A stretch of 64,000 nt of DNA from the NCBI RefSeq assembly GCF_020162115.1, contig NZ_CP083911.1:1178001-1242000 (forward strand), read 5' to 3'. Within the stretch, counting starts at the first letter, position 1, and each line of letters opens with the position of its first letter. The notes under the pieces were generated by a model. That model was not told the origin of the DNA. It saw only the letters and a list, made by a program, of their open reading frames with translations, and made no database searches. Position numbers and translations under genes: made by a program. Source of the stretch: Tepidimonas taiwanensis (GTDB taxonomy: Bacteria > Pseudomonadota > Gammaproteobacteria > Burkholderiales > Burkholderiaceae_C). Below are positions 45,952 through 54,997 of the stretch, piece after piece.

Positions 45952-46959
45952 ATGAATATCGTAATCCTCGACGACTATCAGGACGCCGTGCGCAAGCTCG
46001 CCTGCGCGCACAAGCTCGCCCCCTACCCCGCCAAGGTCTACACGAACAATGTCAAGGGCGTGGGGCAGCTGTCGGTGCGGCTGCGTGACGCCGATATCGT
46101 CGTGCTGATCCGCGAGCGGACCCAGATCACGCGCCAGTTGCTCGAAAAGCTCCCTCGCCTCAAGCTCATCGCGCAGACCGGTGCGGTCGGCCGGCACATC
46201 GACGTGCAGGCCTGCACCGAGCGCGGCGTCGCGGTGGCCGAAGGCGTGGGCGACCCCGTCGCCCCGGCGGAGCTGACGTGGGCGCTGATCATGGCCGCGA
46301 TGCGCCGTATCCCGCAGTATGTGAGCCACCTGAAACACGGCGCCTGGCAGCAGTCGGGGCTGAAGTCAGCCGCGATGCCGCCCAACTTCGGGCTGGGCAT
46401 GGTGTTGCGCGGCCGCACGCTGGGCATCTGGGGTTACGGCCGCATCGGCCAGCTCGTCGCGGGGTACGGACGCGCCTTCGGGATGCGCGTCATCGTCTGG
46501 GGAAGCGAGGCCAGCCGCGCGCGCGCCGCGGCCGACGGCTACGAAACCGCGGCCAGCAAGGCCGCCCTGTTCGCCGACAGCGATGTGCTGAGCCTGCACC
46601 TGCGCCTGAGCGACACGACGACCGGTTGCGTGACGCTGGAGGACCTCTCACAGATGAAACCGACCGCGCTGCTCGTCAACACCGCGCGGGCCGAACTGAT
46701 CGAACCCGACGCGCTGGTCGCCGCCTTGAACCGCGGCCGCCCGGGCATGGCGGCGGTGGACGTCTTCGAGTCCGAGCCGATCCTGCAGGGGCACGCGCTG
46801 CTGCGGCTGGAGAACTGTGTCTGCACGCCCCACATCGGCTTCGTCGAACTCGACAACTACGAGAAATACTTCTCCGCCGCGTTCGACAACGTCGTCAACT
46901 ACATCAAGGGGACGCCGACCAACATCGTCAACCCGGGGGCGCTGAGTGTGCGGCGCTAG
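45952..46959 (+). CDS. D-2-hydroxyacid dehydrogenase (SerA-like)
   Basis: 335 aa NAD-dependent dehydrogenase. NAD fold with LGIWGYGRIGQLVAGYG, catalytic Arg in LVNTARAELIEPDAL, Glu in DVFESEPIL and His in CTPHIGFVELDNYEKYF. N-terminal domain lacks an ACT regulatory domain, so it is not full-length SerA. Substrate not determinable: 3-phosphoglycerate, glyoxylate or hydroxypyruvate are candidates. After its stop there is a 58-bp gap with nothing noticeable before the convergent FimV-like gene. Confidence 0.87.
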   Translation: MNIVILDDYQDAVRKLACAHKLAPYPAKVYTNNVKGVGQLSVRLRDADIVVLIRERTQITRQLLEKLPRLKLIAQTGAVGRHIDVQACTERGVAVAEGVGDPVAPAELTWALIMAAMRRIPQYVSHLKHGAWQQSGLKSAAMPPNFGLGMVLRGRTLGIWGYGRIGQLVAGYGRAFGMRVIVWGSEASRARAAADGYETAASKAALFADSDVLSLHLRLSDTTTGCVTLEDLSQMKPTALLVNTARAELIEPDALVAALNRGRPGMAAVDVFESEPILQGHALLRLENCVCTPHIGFVELDNYEKYFSAAFDNVVNYIKGTPTNIVNPGALSVRR

Positions 46960-47017
46960 CAAGCGACGTGGTGAACAACCGTCACAGTCCGCGTCGGATG
47001 CGATCCGTCAATGAGGA

Positions 47018-48867
47018 TCAGTTCTTCCTGGATGGCGATGTCCATACCTCCTCCCACTCGAGCGCGGAGACCTCGTCCGTTGCCGGGGACTCCGATGTCG
47101 TGGTTTTGGGCATGTCATCGGGTGCGGTCAGAACCTCTCTCACGGGCGACTCGTCGTGTGTACGCAGTGTCGCCGATGGCCCCGTCGACACCGACTCTTC
47201 TGCCGCGTTCAGCACGGCCGCGTGGCTGTCGGCCTTCTCATCCTGCGCCGGCGGCAATGCATTGAATATCCCCCACAACAACAGCAGATCATCATACGCA
47301 TGTAGGCTGCGCCGCGGAACTTCGTTCCGCTTGGTCACCCGTCCATCCACGATCGCAGCCAACAGCGTCTCGCGCGCCGATGCATGGGGCCAGCGGCGCG
47401 CGATACGCTGCATCAACTCGACATCGGCATCCAGCCCCGCCGCATCCGGGGCCACGTCGGCATCGGACACATCGAACCCAAAGTCGCGCCGGTGCGCGTT
47501 CCGCGCCCGATGCGCATCATCGGCCCAGTCGTTCAGCCGGGCCAACGAGTACCAGTACAAGTATGGGGCACGACTCGCACCGGGATGTTCCTCGACGAAA
47601 GCCTGCAACGACGCCACCGCCTCACGCGAATGCCACATCGACAATAAAAAATCCACCGTCTGCCATAGCGCCAGCAGCGCGTCGGCGACGGCCTCCGCTG
47701 GCTCGGCATGACCGGCGTCGACTTTGCGGGATCGGTCGGCAGCCTCTTGTGCCGTCGTGACCGCAGCGGAAAATGAGCCGGAAACTTCAGGCGGCTCGGT
47801 CGCCCCAGGCCCCGACGCGGACGCCGGTCCCGTATCGATCGAAACCGCAGGTAACCGCCACCACGGGCTGCTGGCCGACTGCCGTGCACGCCAACGCATC
47901 GCGCCCCACAACACGCCTCCACCGAGCAACAACCCCAGTGCCGCCGCCGACACCGGCCACACCCACGCGGATGAGCGGCTGTCGGCCAGCTGTTGCTCGA
48001 GCAGCCGCACTTGCTTCTCTAGGGCGTCGCGCTGCGCGCGCACCTGCTGCAACTCTTGCCGAACCGGCTCGGTCTGATCCGCCCCGACGGATGAGGCCGC
48101 ATCCTGCGCGGCGGGCAACGCCACCCCCCACTCCTCGGCGATTCTGCGCGCGATAAAGATATCGAACTCAGAGATGTCCCGCACATCGAGGCGCAAACGG
48201 TCTTGGCTCGCTACACCCTCAGCGTTTGCAACCGCGAGGTGCGCTGGATCAATATTCCAGCTGAAGCGCCGCTCCAACGGCGGCATTGCGCGAACCACCG
48301 CCGCGGCTTTGCGTGTGGTGTCGCGACGAACGACTGGGGTCTGACGAGAGCCGCCACCGTCCGAACCCGTTGGTTTCGCCACCGAGAGAGAGCGGGCCAA
48401 CAAGCCGGTACTCGGCGCAACGACAACCCCATGCAGCATCGCACCGCCGTCTCGTTGCGTCTCCGCCGAGCCCCCCCCACCGAGGCAGGCCAATCGGCCA
48501 ACAGCACCCACTCCCGGCGAAACACCCCCTCTTGACCGCCGCAGCCGACCGCGACAGTCAGCGAGACGAAAGGCTCATCGAGCGGGCGCTTGACCCGAAC
48601 ACGTATCCTGCCCTGCCCCGCGCCCCGCTCACTGGGCGTTTCAATCGAAACCTGAACGTCCGCATCGGGCACGGGAACGTCCCCATAACGCACCTTGGCC
48701 TGGACACACCCCTGTCGACCGCCCAACAGCGAAGAGCTGCTGCTTTGCACCACAATATCGAGGGGCCGCCCCAAGAGCACCCGACCACTGGCGTCACCCA
48801 ACAGCTCGCCACGAGCGTCGACGATCGGCGACAACAGCAAGACGGGCAGTACATAGCGAAGAAACAT
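47018..48867 (-). pseudogene. FimV-like pilus/polar protein, interrupted at a G8 tract
   Basis: Two reading frames together make one protein of about 613 aa. Frame one starts at 48867 with a signal peptide (MFLRYVLPVLLLSPIVDARG) and a FimV N-terminal-like domain (VLLGRPLDIVVQ ... VKRPLDEPFVSLTVAVGC ... REWVLLADWP). At 48478-48471 the coding strand has eight G; after it frame one degenerates into basic nonsense and frame two carries on with a coiled coil (VRQELQQVRAQRDALEKQVR), a membrane helix (VWPVSAAALGLLLGGGVLWG) and a C-terminal region with TPR-like helices. One added G, or two fewer, would join them. FimV proteins scaffold type IV pilus assembly. It may be a phase-variable gene, a true pseudogene or a sequencing error. 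Confidence 0.7.
48471..48478 (-). repeat. G8 homopolymer at the frame junction
   Basis: Eight C on the plus strand (eight G in the coding strand), flanked by A and G. It lies exactly where the two frames of the FimV-like gene meet. Nine or six G would restore a single open frame. Confidence 0.75.
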
Positions 48868-48882
48868 GGCTCTATGCCGTTT

Positions 48883-49236
48883 TCAACGGAACTTGCGCTC
48901 AAAAGCGGCTACGGTTGCCGCCGAGGAACAGCGGCGCGGCCACGACGAGGGGGTTATCAGGCAGGTGTTTGCGCGTGGACTTGCGCCAGTGGGCGCGGGC
49001 GGTAAAGCTCTCCACGGTGCGAAAGTCCCTCGCCGCCACTGCCGCCGTACCCGGCCATGAATACCCTGTTCCTCAACACCAGGGGCCGACCATGAGTGCT
49101 TGTTGAACGCCAATTCCACGTCGAAGTCGATGCGCCACTGGGCAGCGTTGAGACCGACTTGCTGGACCCTCCCCGGCGATTGCAGGTCCACGACTTTGGT
49201 GAACAGGCTTTCTATAGACAGGCTCATTGGCGGCAT
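48883..49236 (-). pseudogene. Possible short gene, frameshifted, upstream of FimV-like gene
   Basis: The 547-bp stretch 48868-49414 holds no recognised gene. One minus-strand frame from 49236 begins MPPMSLSIESLFTKVVDLQS and reads plausibly as far as FNKHSWSAPGVEEQGIHGRV, then becomes Trp/Arg-rich. A different frame (49039-48899) gives a plausible end: RDFRTVESFTARAHWRKSTR, then DNPLVVAAPLFLGGNRSRF and a stop. A frameshift around 49030-49060 would join them into roughly 105 residues. It lies just before the FimV-like gene on the same strand. Family not recognised; could also be two unrelated chance frames. Confidence 0.3.
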
Positions 49237-49414
49237 CTCACTCAGGCTGCAAGGCCCCTGATTGCAGACGTTCCGTCTCCATCCGCGGAGTCTATCCCCC
49301 TTCACAGGAAATGACACAAAGCCCAAAACGGTACGTGGTAACCTATTTTTGGAACAGGGGCGATCCAAGCCTGAACATTGTGGCACATTTATTTGAAACT
49401 TCGTAAGGCTTTAT

Positions 49415-50950
49415 ATGCTTCACGCACACGCCGAACCCACGTTCCGCAACATCGGCCTCGTCGGCACCGGCGCCATGGGGCGCGGTATCGCGCAGATCGC
49501 GGCCCAGGCCGGCTGTACCGTCCACCTGGTGGACGCCCAGCCCGCGGCCGTCGAAGCGGCGCGGACCGCGCTGCGCGAGACGTGGGACAAGCTGGTGGCC
49601 AAGGGGCGCATGACCGCCGAAGCGGCCACCGCGTGCAGCGAGCGCCTCGTGCCCGCCAGCGGGGTCGAGGCGCTGGCGGGCTGTGAACTGGTGATCGAAG
49701 CCATCGTCGAGCGCCTGGACGCCAAGCAGTCGCTCTTTGCCCAACTCGAGGGCATCGTCGGCCCGGATGCCGTGCTGGCCACCAACACCTCGTCGCTGTC
49801 GGTCACGGCCATCGGCAGCCGGCTGCAGCGGCCGCAGCGCCTTGCGGGTTTTCATTTCTTCAACCCCGTGCCGCTGATGAAGGTCGTGGAGGTCGTGCGC
49901 GGCCTCAAGACCGATGCCGCCGTCACCGAGCGGCTGGCGGCCTTCGCGCGCGAGATGGGCCACACGCCCGTGCAGGCGCAGGACACGCCGGGCTTCATCG
50001 TCAACCACGCCGGACGTGGCTACATCACCGAGGCGCTGCGCATCGCGGGCGAGTGCGTGGCCGACTTCGCCACGATCGACCGCATCCTCAAGGACCAGAT
50101 GGGCTTTCGCCTCGGCCCCTTCGAGCTGCTGGACCTGACGGCGCTGGACGTCTCGCAACCGGTGATGGAGTCGATCTACCACCAGTACTACGAGGAGCCG
50201 CGCTTTCGCCCCAGCGTGATCGCCGCGCAGCGGCTCGCCGGCGGCGTCGTCGGTCGCAAGGTTGGCGAGGGCTTCTACCGCTACGTCGACGGGCAGGCGC
50301 AGGTGCCGCCGGAGGCCCCCGCGCCCGTGCTCGACACGCTGCCGCCGGTGTGGGTGCCGGGTCGGGCCGCGCGCCGCGCGGACCTGCTGCAACTGCTGAA
50401 AGATCTGGGCGCCAGCGTCGAAACCGCGGCGCAGCCGTCGGCCCAGGCGCTGATCGTCACGGCCCCGCTGGGCCACGACGTCACGACCGTGGCCGCGGTC
50501 GAGCGGCTGGACCCCGGACGCACGGTCGGCATCGACATGCTGCTGCCGGATGCCGCGGTGAAGCGCCGCGTGCTCGCCACCAACCCCGCGACCCGCAGCG
50601 ACATGCGGGCAGCGGCCCACGCGCTGTTTGCGCGCGATGGCAAGGCCGTCAGCGTCATCCGCGACAGCGGGGGCTTCGTCACCCAGCGTGTGGTGGCCAC
50701 CATCGTCAACATCGCCTCTGACATCTGCCAGCAGGGCATCTGCACGCCGGCGGACCTGGAGACGGCCGTCACGCTCGGCTTGGGCTACCCCGCCGGCCCG
50801 CTCGCGATGGGCGACCGCGTCGGTGCGGCGAGCGTCCTGGAAATCCTGTTCAACCTGCAGACCGTCTATGGCGACATGCGCTATCGTCCCTCGCCGTGGC
50901 TGCGCCGCCGTGGGGCCCTGGGCCTGAGCCTGCTGCACACCGAGGACTGA
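49415..50950 (+). CDS. paaH: 3-hydroxyacyl-CoA dehydrogenase (PaaH-type)
   Basis: 511 aa NAD-dependent dehydrogenase. Rossmann start NIGLVGTGAMGRGIAQIAAQ, LVIEAIVERLDAKQSLFAQL, catalytic His in LAGFHFFNPVPLMKVVEVVR and TPGFIVNHAGRGYITEAL; a second 3HCDH C-terminal domain is at about 410-500 (DSGGFVTQRVVATIVNIASD, GLGYPAGPLAMGDRVGAASV). This double form is typical of the PaaH/PaaC enzymes that oxidise 3-hydroxyadipyl-CoA in phenylacetate breakdown, though no paa core genes are present. RBS AAGG lies 6 bases before the ATG. Followed 4 bp later by an enoyl-CoA hydratase gene. Confidence 0.9.
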   Translation: MLHAHAEPTFRNIGLVGTGAMGRGIAQIAAQAGCTVHLVDAQPAAVEAARTALRETWDKLVAKGRMTAEAATACSERLVPASGVEALAGCELVIEAIVERLDAKQSLFAQLEGIVGPDAVLATNTSSLSVTAIGSRLQRPQRLAGFHFFNPVPLMKVVEVVRGLKTDAAVTERLAAFAREMGHTPVQAQDTPGFIVNHAGRGYITEALRIAGECVADFATIDRILKDQMGFRLGPFELLDLTALDVSQPVMESIYHQYYEEPRFRPSVIAAQRLAGGVVGRKVGEGFYRYVDGQAQVPPEAPAPVLDTLPPVWVPGRAARRADLLQLLKDLGASVETAAQPSAQALIVTAPLGHDVTTVAAVERLDPGRTVGIDMLLPDAAVKRRVLATNPATRSDMRAAAHALFARDGKAVSVIRDSGGFVTQRVVATIVNIASDICQQGICTPADLETAVTLGLGYPAGPLAMGDRVGAASVLEILFNLQTVYGDMRYRPSPWLRRRGALGLSLLHTED

Positions 50951-50954
50951 CGCG

Positions 50955-51734
50955 ATGACCGGCACCCTCCAACCCCACAGCCACGGCAGCACGCTGGTGC
51001 TGACGATCCACAACCCCGAGCACCGCAACGCACTCGGGCCCGAAATCTACGTCGCCGGTATCGAAGCGCTGATCGCGGCCGAACGCAACGCCGACGTGCG
51101 CTGCGTGGTCATCACCGGGTCGAGTGGCACCTTCTGCGCCGGCGGCAACCTGCAGCGGCTGCTGGCCAACCGCGAACAGCCACCCGCGGTCCAGGCCGAC
51201 AGCATCGAGGCGCTGCACAGCTGGATCGAGGCGGTGCGCAGCTTTCCGAAACCCGTGATCGCCGCGGTCGAAGGCGCGTGCGCCGGGGCGGGCTTTTCGC
51301 TCGCACTGGCGTGTGACCTGCTCATCGCCGCGCGCGACGCGGTGTTCGTGATGGCCTACGTCAACGTCGCGCTGTCGCCGGACGGCGGTGCCACCTGGAG
51401 CCTGATGCGCCAGCTGCCGCGCGCGACCGCGATGCAGCTGCTGATGCTGGGCGAACGCACGGGGGCCGAACGGCTGCACCAGCTCGGTCTCGTCACGGCC
51501 GTCACCCCACCGGGCGAGGCGCTGGCGGAGGCGCTGCGCCTGGCCGAGCGCCTGGGCGGCAAGGCGCCCAATGCGCTGGCCAGCATCAAGGCGCTCGCCA
51601 ACGAGGCGCTGACGCAGTCCCTGCCGGCCCAGCTGCGCGATGAGCGCGACCATTTCGTGCGCAACCTGCACCACCCGAACGCCGGCGAGGGCATCCGGGC
51701 CTTCCTGGACAAACGCCCCGCCCGCTACCGCTGA
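50955..51734 (+). CDS. Enoyl-CoA hydratase/isomerase family protein
   Basis: 259 aa crotonase-fold protein. Oxyanion-hole segments TGSSGTFCAGGNLQRLLANR and EGACAGAGFSLALACDLLIA; catalytic-loop AYVNVALSPDGGATWSLMRQ, where the usual second Glu near residue 140 appears replaced (SPDGG), as in many isomerase or hydrolase members. It follows the 3-hydroxyacyl-CoA dehydrogenase gene directly, so it is likely to act on the same acyl-CoA. Substrate uncertain. Confidence 0.88.
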   Translation: MTGTLQPHSHGSTLVLTIHNPEHRNALGPEIYVAGIEALIAAERNADVRCVVITGSSGTFCAGGNLQRLLANREQPPAVQADSIEALHSWIEAVRSFPKPVIAAVEGACAGAGFSLALACDLLIAARDAVFVMAYVNVALSPDGGATWSLMRQLPRATAMQLLMLGERTGAERLHQLGLVTAVTPPGEALAEALRLAERLGGKAPNALASIKALANEALTQSLPAQLRDERDHFVRNLHHPNAGEGIRAFLDKRPARYR

Positions 51735-51760
51735 CCCGAGGTCACCGAGGAGACAAGCCG

Positions 51761-52510
51761 ATGATGTCCCAGTCGCTCACAAGACAGCCGCTGGATGAGC
51801 CGATGCTGACAATGGAAGAACGCGAGGCGATCAACCACGGTCGCTGGTTTTCCAGTCTTTCTCCGTCGCTGCGGCACGACATCCTGCGATGCGCTTTCGT
51901 CAAACGGTATCAGGACGGCGATCTCATCGCCGCGCGGGGCGACCCGCCCACCGTGTGGAGCGCGGTGGCCAAAGGCGCGGTGCGCGTGAGTTCCACCTCC
52001 ATCACCGGCAAGCAGATCACGTTGACCTACGTGGAGCCAGGGGTGTGGTTCGGCGACGTCGCGATGTTCGATGGGGACGCGCGCACCCACGACGCCTACG
52101 CCCACGGCCCGACGACGCTGCTGTGCGTGGCGCGCAGCGACTTCCGCAAGATCCTGGACCAGCACGTGGAGCTGTACGAGGCGCTGCTACGCCTGCAGGC
52201 GCGGCGCATCCGCACGCTGTTCGGTTTGGTGGAAGACCTCAACACCCTGCCGCTGCGCGCGCGGCTGGCCAAGCAGCTGCTGCACCTGTGCCGCTCGTAT
52301 GGTGTACCGTGCCTGGCGAACGGCAACGAAATTCGCATCGGGCTGCAACTGGCGCAGGAGGAATTGGCCCAGCTGCTGGGCGCCTCTCGCCAGCGCGTCA
52401 ACCAGGAGCTCAAAACCATGGAGCGCGAAGGGGCCATCCGCATCGAGCCGGGTGGCCTGGTCGTGCGCGACCGCTCGATGCTGATGCGCATCGTCGAATC
52501 CGAACCCTGA
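51761..52510 (+). CDS. Crp/Fnr-family transcription regulator
   Basis: 249 aa. N-terminal cyclic-nucleotide-binding-type beta-roll (~30-150) with YQDGDLIAARGDPPTVWSAV and YVEPGVWFGDVAMFDGDART; long dimer helix; C-terminal HTH_Crp with IGLQLAQEELAQLLGASRQR and VNQELKTMEREGAIR. The Fe-S cysteines of Fnr are absent, so it probably senses another ligand. Lying between the hydratase and the APH/acyl-CoA dehydrogenase genes, it may control this cluster. RBS GAGGAG-like sequence precedes the ATG. Confidence 0.9.
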   Translation: MMSQSLTRQPLDEPMLTMEEREAINHGRWFSSLSPSLRHDILRCAFVKRYQDGDLIAARGDPPTVWSAVAKGAVRVSSTSITGKQITLTYVEPGVWFGDVAMFDGDARTHDAYAHGPTTLLCVARSDFRKILDQHVELYEALLRLQARRIRTLFGLVEDLNTLPLRARLAKQLLHLCRSYGVPCLANGNEIRIGLQLAQEELAQLLGASRQRVNQELKTMEREGAIRIEPGGLVVRDRSMLMRIVESEP

Positions 52511-52561
52511 GCGCCTCCGCCACCCGGGCGGATCGCGCACCCACGAAGTCCACGATCCGCC

Positions 52562-53641
52562 ATGTCTGACACCCCGACCGCTGACACCCCGGCCAGTCCG
52601 CACGCGCTCGACACCGCGGCACTGGCGCGCTGGCTCGAAGCCCACCTCGACGGCTTTCGCGGGCCGCTGACGGTGGAGAAGTTTCCGGGCGGCCAGTCCA
52701 ACCCGACGTACCGCCTGCAGACGCCGACCCGGCGCTACGTGATGCGCACCAAGCCGGGGCCGGTGGCCAAGCTCCTGCCCTCGGCCCACGCGATCGAGCG
52801 CGAGTTTCGCGTCATGCAGGCGCTCGCGGGCACTGCCGTGCCGGTGCCGCGCATGTTCGTGCTGTGCGAGGACGAGTCCGTCATCGGCCGCGCGTTCTAC
52901 GTGATGGAGCACGTCGAGGGGCGCGTGCTGTGGGACCAGTCGATGCCGGGGATGACGCCCACCGAGCGGCGCGCCCACTACCTGGAAATGAACCGGGTGC
53001 TCGCCGCGCTGCACCGGGTGGACGTGCAGACCGTGGGCCTCGCGGACTACGGCAAGCCCGGCAACTATTTCGAGCGCCAGATCGCCCGCTGGAGCAAGCA
53101 GTACGTCGCTTCCATCACCGACCCGATCCCGGAGATGGACGCGCTGATGGACTGGCTGCCGCAGCACCTGCCGGACTCGGCGCGGGACGAGCGGTTGGTG
53201 AGCATCGTGCACGGCGACTACCGGCTCGACAACCTGATGTTCCACCCGAGCGAGCCGCGCATCGTCGCGGTGCTGGACTGGGAACTCTCGACGCTGGGCC
53301 ACCCGCTGGCCGACTTCAGTTACCACTGCATGTCGTGGCACATCGCGCCCGGCGCGTTTCGTGGCATCGCCGGGCTCGATCTGTCGGCGCTCGGCATCCC
53401 GTCCGAGGACGAGTACATCGAGCGCTACTGCGCGCAGACCGGCTTTGCCACGCCGCAGGCGCTGCGGCGCGACTGGCCCTTCTACCTCGCGTACAACGCG
53501 TTCCGGCTGGCGGCGATCCTGCAGGGGATCGCCAAACGCGTGGAGCTGGGCATCGCCTCCAGCGCCCAGGCACGCCAAAGCGCCGCCGGTGCCCGGCCGC
53601 TGGCGCAGCTGGCGTGGCGCTTCGCGCAACAGGCCCACTGA
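52562..53641 (+). CDS. APH-fold phosphotransferase paired with acyl-CoA dehydrogenase
   Basis: 359 aa aminoglycoside-phosphotransferase-fold protein. [20 protein letters not shown] with the ATP lysine in MRTKPGP; catalytic [20 protein letters not shown] and metal-binding [20 protein letters not shown]. This subfamily is normally found next to acyl-CoA dehydrogenase genes, and in animals is fused to one (ACAD10/11), where it phosphorylates 4-hydroxyacyl-CoA so that it can enter beta-oxidation. The acyl-CoA dehydrogenase gene begins 29 bp downstream, supporting the same role; not antibiotic resistance. Confidence 0.9.
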   Translation: MSDTPTADTPASPHALDTAALARWLEAHLDGFRGPLTVEKFPGGQSNPTYRLQTPTRRYVMRTKPGPVAKLLPSAHAIEREFRVMQALAGTAVPVPRMFVLCEDESVIGRAFYVMEHVEGRVLWDQSMPGMTPTERRAHYLEMNRVLAALHRVDVQTVGLADYGKPGNYFERQIARWSKQYVASITDPIPEMDALMDWLPQHLPDSARDERLVSIVHGDYRLDNLMFHPSEPRIVAVLDWELSTLGHPLADFSYHCMSWHIAPGAFRGIAGLDLSALGIPSEDEYIERYCAQTGFATPQALRRDWPFYLAYNAFRLAAILQGIAKRVELGIASSAQARQSAAGARPLAQLAWRFAQQAH

Positions 53642-53670
53642 TTTCCCCGACCCTTCCAGGAGCCCCCCCG

Positions 53671-54930
<1,260 letters not shown>

Positions 54931-54958
54931 GAGCCTACAGGGGCAGGGCTCACGGGGT

Positions 54959-54977
54959 GGCGTGCCGGGATCACGCC
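54959..54977. terminator. Short hairpin between convergent genes
   Basis: GGCGTG, seven bases, CACGCC in the 67-bp gap between the acyl-CoA dehydrogenase and GspE-like genes. The flanks CCTACAGGGGCAG and CTGCCCTACAGG add weak outer pairing. No T tract; a tentative bidirectional terminator. Confidence 0.35.
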
Positions 54978-54997
54978 GGCTCGCCCTCGCCGCTGCC

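Noticed and set aside
48211..48470. C-terminal part of frame one of the FimV-like gene as a separate small protein
   Set aside because: After the G8 tract the frame becomes Arg/Trp-rich without conserved features, while the alternative frame carries the coiled coil and membrane helix.
52562..53641. Aminoglycoside resistance gene
   Set aside because: The fold is APH but the position beside an acyl-CoA dehydrogenase gene and the sequence type indicate the ACAD10/11-associated phosphotransferase.
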